A stretch of DNA of 64,000 nt, from contig JAAUPE010000005.1 of NCBI GenBank assembly GCA_012034595.1, forward strand, positions 17,477 to 81,476, in the 5' to 3' direction. This DNA is from Calothrix sp. CSU_2_0 (GTDB lineage: Bacteria; Cyanobacteriota; Cyanobacteriia; Cyanobacteriales; Nostocaceae). The notes below the pieces were generated by a model, which worked only from the letters and a program-made list of their open reading frames with translations, was not told the DNA's origin and did not search any database. Positions 19,674 through 27,814 of the stretch are shown here, in pieces; position 1 is the first letter of the stretch, and every line of letters begins with the position of its first letter. The position numbers and the translations under genes are program-made.

Positions 19674-20954
19674 TTATTGAAGTCGGTGATATTTTTTGAT
19701 TACTTCTGCAAATAGTTGTGCATAGCGTTGTGCTTGGAGTTGTTGGGTAAATTCAGTTTTAGCTTTTTCACGGGCATTTTGACTTAGTTTTTGCCAACGC
19801 TGATGGTTTTCTAAAACCCAAATAATTCCACTTGCTAAATTTTCTGCATCTAAGGGTTGAGCTAGAAAACCGTTATTTTGATGTTCGACCATTTCTGGGA
19901 TTCCACCAATCGCAAAAGCAACGCATGGTGTTCCACTCGCTAATGATTCCATAATCGTATTCGGCAAATTGTCTTCGATATATGGTGCTACAAATACATC
20001 ACTTGCTGCATATATTAATGCTAAAGAAATTTCATCGTTGAGGTTTCCCATGTAGTGACTGGGAAAACCTAAGTCTAATTTAAGTTGTAATTGCAGTTTG
20101 TCTTTAATTTTGCTGGGTAATATTCCAAAAATGACTAATTCTATTTTTTCTGTATATCCCGATGCTTGCAGGAATTGTAATGCTTTGTGGAAGTACTCCG
20201 AACCTTTGCGTTTCTGATAAAGCGAGTTTGCTCCGATTAGTACAAGCTGCTTGTCTTGTGGTAGGTTGAGGTGTTCCCGTGCAAAGTTACGGTTTACTGG
20301 TTTGTAGCGTTGAATGTCGATACCGTTGGGGATGACTTCGATGTGAGCTTGGGAAAATAGCGAACTTGCACGAACGCAATTTGCTAACCATTTGCTTGGT
20401 GTGACAATGGTAATGTCTAGATTTTGCCAAGCTTTAAATTTGCGTTTCCATATCCATCGCGATATATCTCGTTCTTTGTGACTGTTAAGTTGCGGACATA
20501 CACCACAAGATTTAGTATAGCGATCGCATCCATTACTGTATTGACATCCCCCTGTAAATGTCCACATGTCATGCAATGTCCAAACTAGGGGTTTTTTCCA
20601 GTGGGGAAGACTTTCGATACGTATGTAACCACATGTCCAATGTAGGTTAATGATATCGGGGGATATTGCCGCAATTTTATTAGCTGTAAAGTCGGGAAAC
20701 CATTGTGGTGAAAATGTACCGTAACCACGACCTTGATATTTATTTAATGGTAAATTATCTAATGTTGGTCTAGCTTGGTTGATATATTTCTCTAGTTTAT
20801 TTGTTGCTCCAATAATTTGATTTTCACTACTTTCTTGATATTGAACCAACATTGTGGAGTCAATGTTGATTTTTTTCAATCCTTCATGCAAACGAAAAGA
20901 TGCTTTTGCAGCACCACCATTTAAATCGAATGTACTTAGGATGAGAGGATGCAT
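19674..20954 (-). CDS. Family 4 glycosyltransferase
   Basis: A 426-residue GT-B enzyme for surface-glycan synthesis. The N-terminal acceptor domain begins LILSTFDLNGGAAKASFRLH (the GGA loop) and includes a cysteine-rich stretch GGCQYSNGCDRYTKSCGVCPQ that many WcaC-like transferases share. The donor domain has IPNGIDIQRYKP and the E-x7-E pattern in VAPYIEDNLPNTIMESLASG. Intact and normal in length. It follows the methyltransferase gene by 6 bp, so the two with PhyH form one transcription unit. Confidence 0.92.
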   Translation of the reverse strand: MHPLILSTFDLNGGAAKASFRLHEGLKKINIDSTMLVQYQESSENQIIGATNKLEKYINQARPTLDNLPLNKYQGRGYGTFSPQWFPDFTANKIAAISPDIINLHWTCGYIRIESLPHWKKPLVWTLHDMWTFTGGCQYSNGCDRYTKSCGVCPQLNSHKERDISRWIWKRKFKAWQNLDITIVTPSKWLANCVRASSLFSQAHIEVIPNGIDIQRYKPVNRNFAREHLNLPQDKQLVLIGANSLYQKRKGSEYFHKALQFLQASGYTEKIELVIFGILPSKIKDKLQLQLKLDLGFPSHYMGNLNDEISLALIYAASDVFVAPYIEDNLPNTIMESLASGTPCVAFAIGGIPEMVEHQNNGFLAQPLDAENLASGIIWVLENHQRWQKLSQNAREKAKTEFTQQLQAQRYAQLFAEVIKKYHRLQ

Positions 20955-20960
20955 TAGTGT

Positions 20961-21764
20961 TTACCTAATTTTCTGCGAACAAAAAACATAACTATCAAAA
21001 ATTCCCGATTTTTGGTCGATATAACTAGAAAAATCAACTTGAGTCGCAAAACCAAGTTTATCTAAAAGCTCAAATAGATCGATACCAAATGTTCTATATG
21101 CTAATATTTGACCGCGAATGCGATCGCCATGATATTCTGGTGGCAAAAGATGTATGTCTTCTGTTCCTGACGTATCCACACGAACTATGGTTGGTTGGTC
21201 AAAGTTACAAGGAATGGTAAATATATGATATCCACCAATTTTTAAGACTCGATGCAATTCTCGAAATGCTTGTTCGTGATTTCGCACATGTTCTAATACA
21301 TCTTCTGTAACCACAAAATCAAAGCTAGCATCAGCAAATGTGAGATTCTCTAAAGATTGACAATAAACCTGTTTTCTTGTCTCTGTTCCTGGTTCAATGT
21401 TTGGTTCAAAAGTGGAGCAAAAATAGAACTTGCTGCCATATAAGTATTTAAAGAAAGCATCATCTACATCAGCGTTATAAAAAATTAACTTATTTGCTTC
21501 TCTTAGTTGTGCGATCGCTGTAATTTGAGTTGAAATTTTATTTTTAGGTTGATGATTTTGAATTTGATTTAAGATGACTTTAGCAACATGTCGTTTCCGA
21601 GATGAACTCAAGCAAAATGGACAGTACATATTGTTTCGCGCTGTCTTCGCATCAATACAAACAAAGACAGTCACATTACCACATATGTTACAAGTGCCTA
21701 ACTGGTGATATTCTAAGTTTTTAATTGCTGATTTGGCTGCTTGACTTACTTTCTTCACTTTCAA
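20961..21764 (-). CDS. SAM-dependent methyltransferase with N-terminal zinc-binding motif
   Basis: A 267-residue class I methyltransferase. The N-terminus has CNICGNVTVFVCID and MYCPFCLSSSRKRH, a four-cysteine zinc-ribbon-like pair. The methyltransferase core shows FADASFDFVVTEDVLEHVRN and ELHRVLKIGGYHIFTIPC, typical motifs IV-VI of glycan and small-molecule methyltransferases. Start is TTG 21764, with GGGAGG six bases upstream; an internal GTG is two codons later. It lies 11 bp after the PhyH gene and 6 bp before the GT4 gene, so it probably methylates a sugar of the same polymer. Confidence 0.88.
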   Translation of the reverse strand: MKVKKVSQAAKSAIKNLEYHQLGTCNICGNVTVFVCIDAKTARNNMYCPFCLSSSRKRHVAKVILNQIQNHQPKNKISTQITAIAQLREANKLIFYNADVDDAFFKYLYGSKFYFCSTFEPNIEPGTETRKQVYCQSLENLTFADASFDFVVTEDVLEHVRNHEQAFRELHRVLKIGGYHIFTIPCNFDQPTIVRVDTSGTEDIHLLPPEYHGDRIRGQILAYRTFGIDLFELLDKLGFATQVDFSSYIDQKSGIFDSYVFCSQKIR

Positions 21765-21775
21765 TTTGTACCTCC

Positions 21776-22696
21776 CTAATATTTCGAGGAACGCATTTCC
21801 ATTTTTACAGGTTTTTGCTTATTTCTGAAGTTATATATTGCTTGAAAGCGCAAATGACGAATACTCGCTTTGAGACGTTCGATAATAGTCTTTTTCCAGA
21901 CTAATATATCTGGATTACTAGAAGCTATTGGTATTGGTAAGTTTTGACCTAATCTACCATAACCTTCAGGTAAAAAGTGCGCTGTCAATGATTTTCGGGA
22001 ATACTGGGGATTCATATTGGGAAATGCACCGTGAATCAGGAACGGATGCCAGAATAAAACGGAACCCTTTTCTAATAACATTGGTTCAAGATTGTAATTT
22101 TGCTCTTGAATTAAGGTTTGAATTTGTTCTACATATTTTTCATGGTCACTAAAATCTTTAATATGAGGATTTCTAGCGATTAATTGACCTTTTTGACTTT
22201 TGGGAACAACGAAAAAAGCTCCAGCATCGGAGTGAATATCTTCTAATGCAAACCAACAAGCAATTAAGTTTCCAGGTGGGTCGCTATCTAAGTAATAATG
22301 GTCTTGGTGGGGAACTGTACCTGTAGATTTATCAAAAAACATAGACTGCCAAATTATATGTTTTTGACAATGACTTAGGGTAGTCAATAACTGAGAAACT
22401 ACCGGATTTGTGATTATCTCTAATGCTGCTTGATTAAAGGTGTTTTGGAAAACTAAATCAATAGGATTTAAGATTGAGTGTTCGATAAAGCCTTGATAAT
22501 TAACTTCTAATTTCTCAATTTGGTTAGTATCTTGGGAGAGAAAATAATAGTTTTTAGATGTTTTAAAGGTTTCATATACCTGGGAAAATTCCCTTATTTT
22601 CTCACTGGGGATTGCATTTTTTACAACAACATAACCATAATCCTCGTAATGAGCTTTAATCGCTTCTGTCTGATTTTGGAGAAAATACCCTGACAT
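21776..22696 (-). CDS. Phytanoyl-CoA dioxygenase (PhyH) family protein
   Basis: An Fe(II)/2-oxoglutarate oxygenase of about 306 residues. The iron-binding HxD is seen in VPHQDHYYLDSDPPG, the distal His in FLIHGAFPNMNP, and a downstream Arg in YSRKSLTAHFLPEG for 2-oxoglutarate. The chosen ATG is 22696 (MSGYFLQNQTEAIKAH); a TTG five codons upstream is also possible. First gene of the minus-strand arm, tightly followed by the methyltransferase and GT4 genes, which suggests hydroxylation of a sugar or lipid group in the surface polymer. The exact substrate cannot be read from sequence. Confidence 0.88.
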   Translation of the reverse strand: MSGYFLQNQTEAIKAHYEDYGYVVVKNAIPSEKIREFSQVYETFKTSKNYYFLSQDTNQIEKLEVNYQGFIEHSILNPIDLVFQNTFNQAALEIITNPVVSQLLTTLSHCQKHIIWQSMFFDKSTGTVPHQDHYYLDSDPPGNLIACWFALEDIHSDAGAFFVVPKSQKGQLIARNPHIKDFSDHEKYVEQIQTLIQEQNYNLEPMLLEKGSVLFWHPFLIHGAFPNMNPQYSRKSLTAHFLPEGYGRLGQNLPIPIASSNPDILVWKKTIIERLKASIRHLRFQAIYNFRNKQKPVKMEMRSSKY

Positions 22697-22711
22697 AGCT
22701 TTTAATTTCAA

Positions 22712-23468
22712 TTTATTTAATCAAATTATTAGGTGAAAATCTACCTACAAGCATGTCTAAGCATTTTGATGTGGATTTTCTAACTTCTTGATTTGAAGTT
22801 ACTGACTTTAGGGCAGCAATTAACCTCAAATGAAGGCAAATTTTCTGTTAAGTAGAAGCACTTACATAAAAACACTTACAGAAGTTATATAGATTTTATT
22901 CTACCAGATAAAATCAATTATATATTTTATAACCAATATTTTACATGCTTCTCAGACTAGTATCCGTAATAATCCGGATATCTTTACAAAATCTTTAATT
23001 AGCCTTTGTAAAAAAATAATGATTTTACTGTTATATAAAATTTCTTAGGTAAATAAAAATACTTATTTTTTTATAAAAACTCGTAAAAAAAATATTGTAA
23101 TTTTATAAAAAAATTAACAATAATAATCTTACTGATGACCAGGTTAGAAAAACAATCATTGTATAAAAGTAGTGAACGATATCAGTAATTATTTTGAATT
23201 AACCCCGACTGCGATACTATCTCAAGATTGACAAAGTAACACTTACTATCCTAGTATGATGACCTTAGCTTGTAGTAACATTTTGAGAATTTCTCATATA
23301 GTTACAAATATCAGAATACGCAATTATTCAAATATCAAGTTGAGCCAAAGTCGAGCATAAAGTCAACCCAATGATAGATGTCGTACATAAAAATCTTGCA
23401 ACCTTCAAAGTAAGTCAAAAAGCACAAGTTATTTACGACCGATTGATGCACAGACAGGGGTGCTTATT
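22712..23468. promoter_or_regulatory. AT-rich divergent promoter region of the polysaccharide locus
   Basis: About 750 bp without a gene between divergent arms. The segment 22980-23130 has repeated A- and T-tracts of 4-8 bases, suggesting curved DNA. GTAACA-type inverted pieces occur near 23274-23310. It must contain both outward promoters, but no specific regulator site is recognised. Confidence 0.55.
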
Positions 23469-24377
23469 ATGAAAGTAAAATGCGACATAACCTTTATCAT
23501 TGTTTCCCACAACTCAGCGAAGACGCTACGGGGTTCGATCGAGTCGTGTTTAATGGCAGCAAAAGAATTTGACCGATTGAAGGTGAGAATTGTCGTCTAC
23601 GATAATGCATCTGCCGATGAATCACCAAAAATTATTCATGAGTTCGTCGAAAAATATCCACAGGTATTTATCGGTATCCAAGGACAACAAAATCTAGGCT
23701 TTGCCAGAGGAAATAATCAAGCGATCGCAGCATCACCAAGTCGTGAATATGTATTGGTAAATCCGGATGTGATGTTTAAACCAGAAGCGATTCGACATCT
23801 TCAAAATACATTGTACTCTGCATCAGATATTGCAGTTGTTTGTCCACAATTACTCAATCTCGATCGAACCCCACAAAAATCTATTCGGAGATTTCCGACA
23901 TTTACTTATCTATTCCTCAAGCACTTTTTAAAAGAAAAACTCCTCAATTCAGTCTGCAAATTTGACTACTATTATGCCGAAATGACCCCACCAGAAAAAG
24001 CAGTGGAAATCAACTGGGGAATTGGCGCTTTTATGCTAATTTCAGGTGATTATATCGCCAAACATGGATTATTTGACGAAAGATTCTTCCTCTATTTTGA
24101 AGATGTGAGTTTGTGTTTAGACGCTTGGCAAAATGGCTATCGAGTATTATATCAACCCCAAGCTTCAGCATTACATTTGTATAGTCAAGCTAGCACTAGT
24201 TCTAAGTTTAATTATCTGACATTCATACATATTGTTTCTGCACTCAAATTTTTTGCAAAATACAGACCATATCAAATACAATGGCAACTCATTTCCTGGC
24301 TAATTGACGTAAATACAAAGTTGATGAATTCAGCCAGATTATCCAAATCACGTAAAATATTAATTGGGAATGGGTAA
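23469..24377 (+). CDS. Family 2 glycosyltransferase (rhamnosyltransferase-like)
   Basis: A ~302-residue GT-A enzyme. The N-terminus DITFIIVSHNSAKTLRGSIE carries the nucleotide-binding strand; VYDNASADES, LGFARGNNQAI and YVLVNPDVMF (DxD equivalent) are the classic WbbL/rhamnosyltransferase signatures, followed by GIGAFMLISGDYI and FDERFFLYFEDVSLCLDAW, with the acidic catalytic ED. The start is taken at ATG 23469, with AGGGG upstream, although GTG 23460 is in frame. First gene of the plus-strand arm, 45 bp before the ABC exporter. Confidence 0.92.
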   Translation: MKVKCDITFIIVSHNSAKTLRGSIESCLMAAKEFDRLKVRIVVYDNASADESPKIIHEFVEKYPQVFIGIQGQQNLGFARGNNQAIAASPSREYVLVNPDVMFKPEAIRHLQNTLYSASDIAVVCPQLLNLDRTPQKSIRRFPTFTYLFLKHFLKEKLLNSVCKFDYYYAEMTPPEKAVEINWGIGAFMLISGDYIAKHGLFDERFFLYFEDVSLCLDAWQNGYRVLYQPQASALHLYSQASTSSKFNYLTFIHIVSALKFFAKYRPYQIQWQLISWLIDVNTKLMNSARLSKSRKILIGNG

Positions 24378-24422
24378 TTAGTAATCTAGTCAGGGTACAA
24401 AATATAAAAACTACATTCCAAA

Positions 24423-26273
24423 ATGGTGATTAACCTTCCTCATCCAATTCGTAAACTGTTAGAAACTAGCAAAATTTGGCAGGAAAACTATTTAATTTTG
24501 CGTGAACTCAATCCTTTTCGCGCAAAAGTTATCCAAGCAATCTTATGTACAATAGTCGCAGCAGTTTTAGAAGCAACAGGAGTAGGATTAATTGCATCGC
24601 TTTTGCAAGGGTTAACAAATCCCAATCAACCACCTATGTATACAGGAGTTGACTGGTTTGACATTTGGTTTTTAGGAATAAAAGCAACTGCAACAATTCG
24701 TATCTACAAAATATCAGGTTTAATTTTATTAACTGTGTGGATACGGGCAATTTTCTCATACCTGGGGAAATATCTGGCTAAAACTTGCGAAATCCAACTA
24801 GTTGATGCACTCAGAAGACGGATTTTTGAGCAATTTCAGCGCTTTAACTTAAATTATTACACTCAAAGTCGCGGTGCAGAACTGATAAATATCTTTTCAT
24901 TAGAAGTCAGTAACATTAACCAAGCTTTTAATGAAGTAATTAATTTTGTCACCAAAAGCTGCGTGATTCTTGCTTATGCAGTCGCAATGCTGCTGATTTC
25001 TTGGCAACTTACCCTAGCAACAGTACTGGCATTTAGTTTACTCGCTGTAGCTGTATCTAACCTGATTAAATGGGTTCGGGAAGCAAGTTTCGCAATCACA
25101 ACCACAGGGACAAACATGGCTGCGATCGCAACGGAGTATATTAATGGGGTAAAGACTATCCAAGCTTCCTGGAATCAGGAATTTGAAGGTAAACGCTTCG
25201 ATCGCGCTGCACGTTCATTTGTCAAAGCATATATGCAAAGTAATCGTATCGGTAGCAGCGTTCTTCCACTCGCAGAAGCAGCAGCAACAACAATATTGAT
25301 AGGCATTATCATTTTCGCTGTTTCCACATTCGTTGATAACGGTAGTTTGCATGTCATCTCGCTTTTAGCATTTTTGTTTGCCTTGTTTCGTTTGCTACCA
25401 ATCCTTGCTCACATGAATAGTTCCTGGAGCAATATTGCTATGTTTGCAGGCTCTTTACAAGTCGTTCAACAACTTTTACGCACTGATGATAAAAGTTACG
25501 TTAGCGATGGAGAAGTTGAATTTTCTGACTTAAAACGGGGAATCAATTTTCAAAACGTGGATTTTAGTTATGACAACCAGAACCCTATTTTAGAAAATAT
25601 TAACCTCAAGATAGAACGCGGTCAAACCGTAGCAATTATCGGTGCTTCAGGTTCAGGAAAAACAACTATCGCTGATTTAATCATTCGATTTTACGACCCA
25701 ACAGCAGGTAATATTTACATTGACGATGTGCATTTGCCTCTGTATAAGCTCAGTTCTTTACGGCAAAAAATGGCTGTTGTGAGTCAAGAAACTTTTATTT
25801 TTAATACATCAATACGGAAAAATATCGCTTACGGAGTCGAAGGAATTAGCGATCGAGCGATTGAAGAAGCAGCAAGACAAGCGAATGCACTGGAATTTAT
25901 TTTAGACATGCCAGCAGGATTTGAGACAAAATTAGGCGATCGCGGAGTTAGATTATCTGGAGGGCAAAGACAGAGGATTGCGATTGCCAGAGCATTGCTT
26001 CGTAACCCCGAAATTTTGATTTTAGATGAAGCGACAAGTGCTTTAGATTCGATATCCGAACGATTGGTACAGGAATCCTTAGAAAAGCTGGTAGCAGGAA
26101 GAACCGTGATTGCGATCGCGCATCGTTTATCAACAATTTACAAAGCAGATAAAATAATCGTTCTCGAATCAGGAAAAATAGTCGAACAAGGAAGTTATCA
26201 AGAGTTGTTGCAACAACGGGGCAAGCTTTGGAAATATCATCAAATGCAGCATGGAATTGAAGTTAATAGTTAA
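24423..26273 (+). CDS. ABC exporter, fused permease-ATPase (MsbA/HepA-like)
   Basis: A 616-residue half-transporter acting as a homodimer in the inner membrane. Six helices occupy residues ~35-330 (VIQAILCTIVAAVLEATGVG, GLILLTVWIRAIFSYLG and others). The nucleotide-binding domain has Walker A GASGSGKTT, Q-loop VSQETFIFN, signature RLSGGQRQRIAIARALL, Walker B ILILDEATSALD and switch AIAHRLST. Likely substrate: a lipid-linked glycan made by the flanking glycosyltransferases. It resembles the heterocyst envelope transporter HepA in length and N-terminus, but the other hep genes are not next to it, so I do not assign that name. Confidence 0.92.
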   Translation: MVINLPHPIRKLLETSKIWQENYLILRELNPFRAKVIQAILCTIVAAVLEATGVGLIASLLQGLTNPNQPPMYTGVDWFDIWFLGIKATATIRIYKISGLILLTVWIRAIFSYLGKYLAKTCEIQLVDALRRRIFEQFQRFNLNYYTQSRGAELINIFSLEVSNINQAFNEVINFVTKSCVILAYAVAMLLISWQLTLATVLAFSLLAVAVSNLIKWVREASFAITTTGTNMAAIATEYINGVKTIQASWNQEFEGKRFDRAARSFVKAYMQSNRIGSSVLPLAEAAATTILIGIIIFAVSTFVDNGSLHVISLLAFLFALFRLLPILAHMNSSWSNIAMFAGSLQVVQQLLRTDDKSYVSDGEVEFSDLKRGINFQNVDFSYDNQNPILENINLKIERGQTVAIIGASGSGKTTIADLIIRFYDPTAGNIYIDDVHLPLYKLSSLRQKMAVVSQETFIFNTSIRKNIAYGVEGISDRAIEEAARQANALEFILDMPAGFETKLGDRGVRLSGGQRQRIAIARALLRNPEILILDEATSALDSISERLVQESLEKLVAGRTVIAIAHRLSTIYKADKIIVLESGKIVEQGSYQELLQQRGKLWKYHQMQHGIEVNS

Positions 26274-26314
26274 TAGTTAGGAGTTAGGAGTTGGGAGTTG
26301 GGAGTTGGGAGTTA
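26274..26314. repeat. Heptanucleotide tandem repeat (GGAGTTA/GGGAGTT)
   Basis: About six units of TTAGGAG/TTGGGAG directly after the ABC transporter stop codon. Same family as the repeats near 16.15, 44.03 and 53.67 kb. Confidence 0.8.
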
Positions 26315-26383
26315 ATTAGAATTTGCGAGTTAGTCAATATTTAAGGCATTAAGTATTAGTTTTATCTTTACCCGTTACGTTAT

Positions 26384-27289
26384 ATGCAAACTGCGATCGC
26401 ATTTATTATCTTCAACCGAATCGATACTGCCCAAAGGGTATTTAATGCCATTCGTCAGGCAAAACCAGCAAAACTTTTTGTGATTGCTGACGGAATTCGT
26501 CCCCATCATCCTGATGATATTCAAACATGTGCAGCCACTCGCAAAATTATCGAACAAGTTGATTGGAATTGTGAAGTAATTTGTAATTACTCCGAAACTA
26601 ATTTAGGCTCTAGAAAACGAGTATCTAGCGGCTTAGATTGGGTATTTGAACAAGTCGAAACAGCCATAATTTTAGAAGATGACTGTTTGCCACATCCAGA
26701 TTTTTTCCCTTTTTGTGAAGAATTACTCGAACGCTTTAAGAATGACGAAAGAATTATGACAATTTCCGGTAATAACTTTCAATTCCATCGTCCAAGCAAC
26801 AAATATAGCTATTATTTTTCCCGCTATCCCTTGATTTGGGGTTGGGCAACTTGGGCTAGAGCATGGCAAAAATGTGATTTTAAAATGAAACATTGGGAGA
26901 CTATTCGTGATGATAAATGGTTACAATATTTACTAGATGATTCTCAAGCGGTGAGATATTGGTCGCAAATTTTTAAAAATTGTCATACAGAGCATATTAC
27001 TGCCTGGGATTATGCTTGGACTTTGACATCTTGGCTAGAAAATAGTTTAACCATTATTCCTAATTCTAACTTAGTTACTAACATTGGATTTAGTCCCGAT
27101 GCCCAAAATACAAAAGCTGTAAATAGCCTGTTCGATAATTATCCAACTAAACCAATACCTTTCCCGCTCAAACATCCACCATTCATAATTCGTGATGCCC
27201 AAGCAGATAAATTTACCCAATCCACACAGTTTAATCCTAGCTTAAATTGGAGATTCAGAATGAAATTAAGAAAAATACTACATTTTTAA
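26384..27289 (+). CDS. Glycosyltransferase, HlpA-like (GT-A)
   Basis: A 301-residue protein of the group often labelled hemolytic protein HlpA-like or glycosyltransferase family 2. The N-terminus TAIAFIIFNRIDTAQRVFNA and LFVIADGIRPHHPDD are followed by ETNLGSRKRVSSGLDWVFEQ and IILEDDCLPHPDFF, where EDD is the metal-binding acidic motif, and WGWATWARAW. The family is found in cyanobacterial exopolysaccharide loci and is presumed to transfer a sugar; no haemolysin function is implied. Intact; same strand as the ABC exporter and 110 bp from it, with an STRR repeat in the gap. Confidence 0.85.
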   Translation: MQTAIAFIIFNRIDTAQRVFNAIRQAKPAKLFVIADGIRPHHPDDIQTCAATRKIIEQVDWNCEVICNYSETNLGSRKRVSSGLDWVFEQVETAIILEDDCLPHPDFFPFCEELLERFKNDERIMTISGNNFQFHRPSNKYSYYFSRYPLIWGWATWARAWQKCDFKMKHWETIRDDKWLQYLLDDSQAVRYWSQIFKNCHTEHITAWDYAWTLTSWLENSLTIIPNSNLVTNIGFSPDAQNTKAVNSLFDNYPTKPIPFPLKHPPFIIRDAQADKFTQSTQFNPSLNWRFRMKLRKILHF

Positions 27290-27814
27290 AAAATGATGCC
27301 ATTCTCTTTAATTCGAGCGTGAAAGTTGCTAGATAAAAATACTACTCTCATCTTTACTTTGTTCCCAAAATCAGAAAATCACCCCACTTTTTCTATCTTC
27401 TCAATCCCCCAATCAGTTTTATACCTCAAATTTCTGTTTCCAACTGAGGTTTCGACTTTGATATCTAAAGCATTTCTCCCAAACCATCCCTCATCACAAA
27501 CAAATACATAAATGTATTAAAAATACTCTATCTTTATACGGATGACAAAAACACAATTAAACCTATAATTGGAAGACTTGTTGACAGATATGATAGAAAT
27601 AAAGAAAAATTAAGCTGAAGAATTCGCGTGCGATATGCCTCCAGCATTAAGCTTTGCTTATCGCAGAATAAATGTAATGATTCAAAGTAATAATTCAAAC
27701 TTAAGTAGATTTCATCAGCTTTCGACTTATCATTAACACATTAACATTGATTGAGTAATGTCAGGAAGTCAAAGTTTTATTACAAAATTATTTTGATAAA
27801 CAAGGGGTTTGATA
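27290..27814. other. Intergenic region before the Wzc-like gene
   Basis: About 525 bp with no supported gene; a 61-codon frame at 27326-27511 has no family or ribosome-binding site. The right part presumably contains the promoter of the chain-length regulator. AAGGGG at 27802-27807 is the ribosome-binding site for the GTG at 27815. Confidence 0.5.

Noticed and set aside
24423..26273. Assignment of the ABC exporter as HepA
   Set aside because: Similar layout, but hepC and other heterocyst polysaccharide genes are not adjacent and the sequence alone does not decide.
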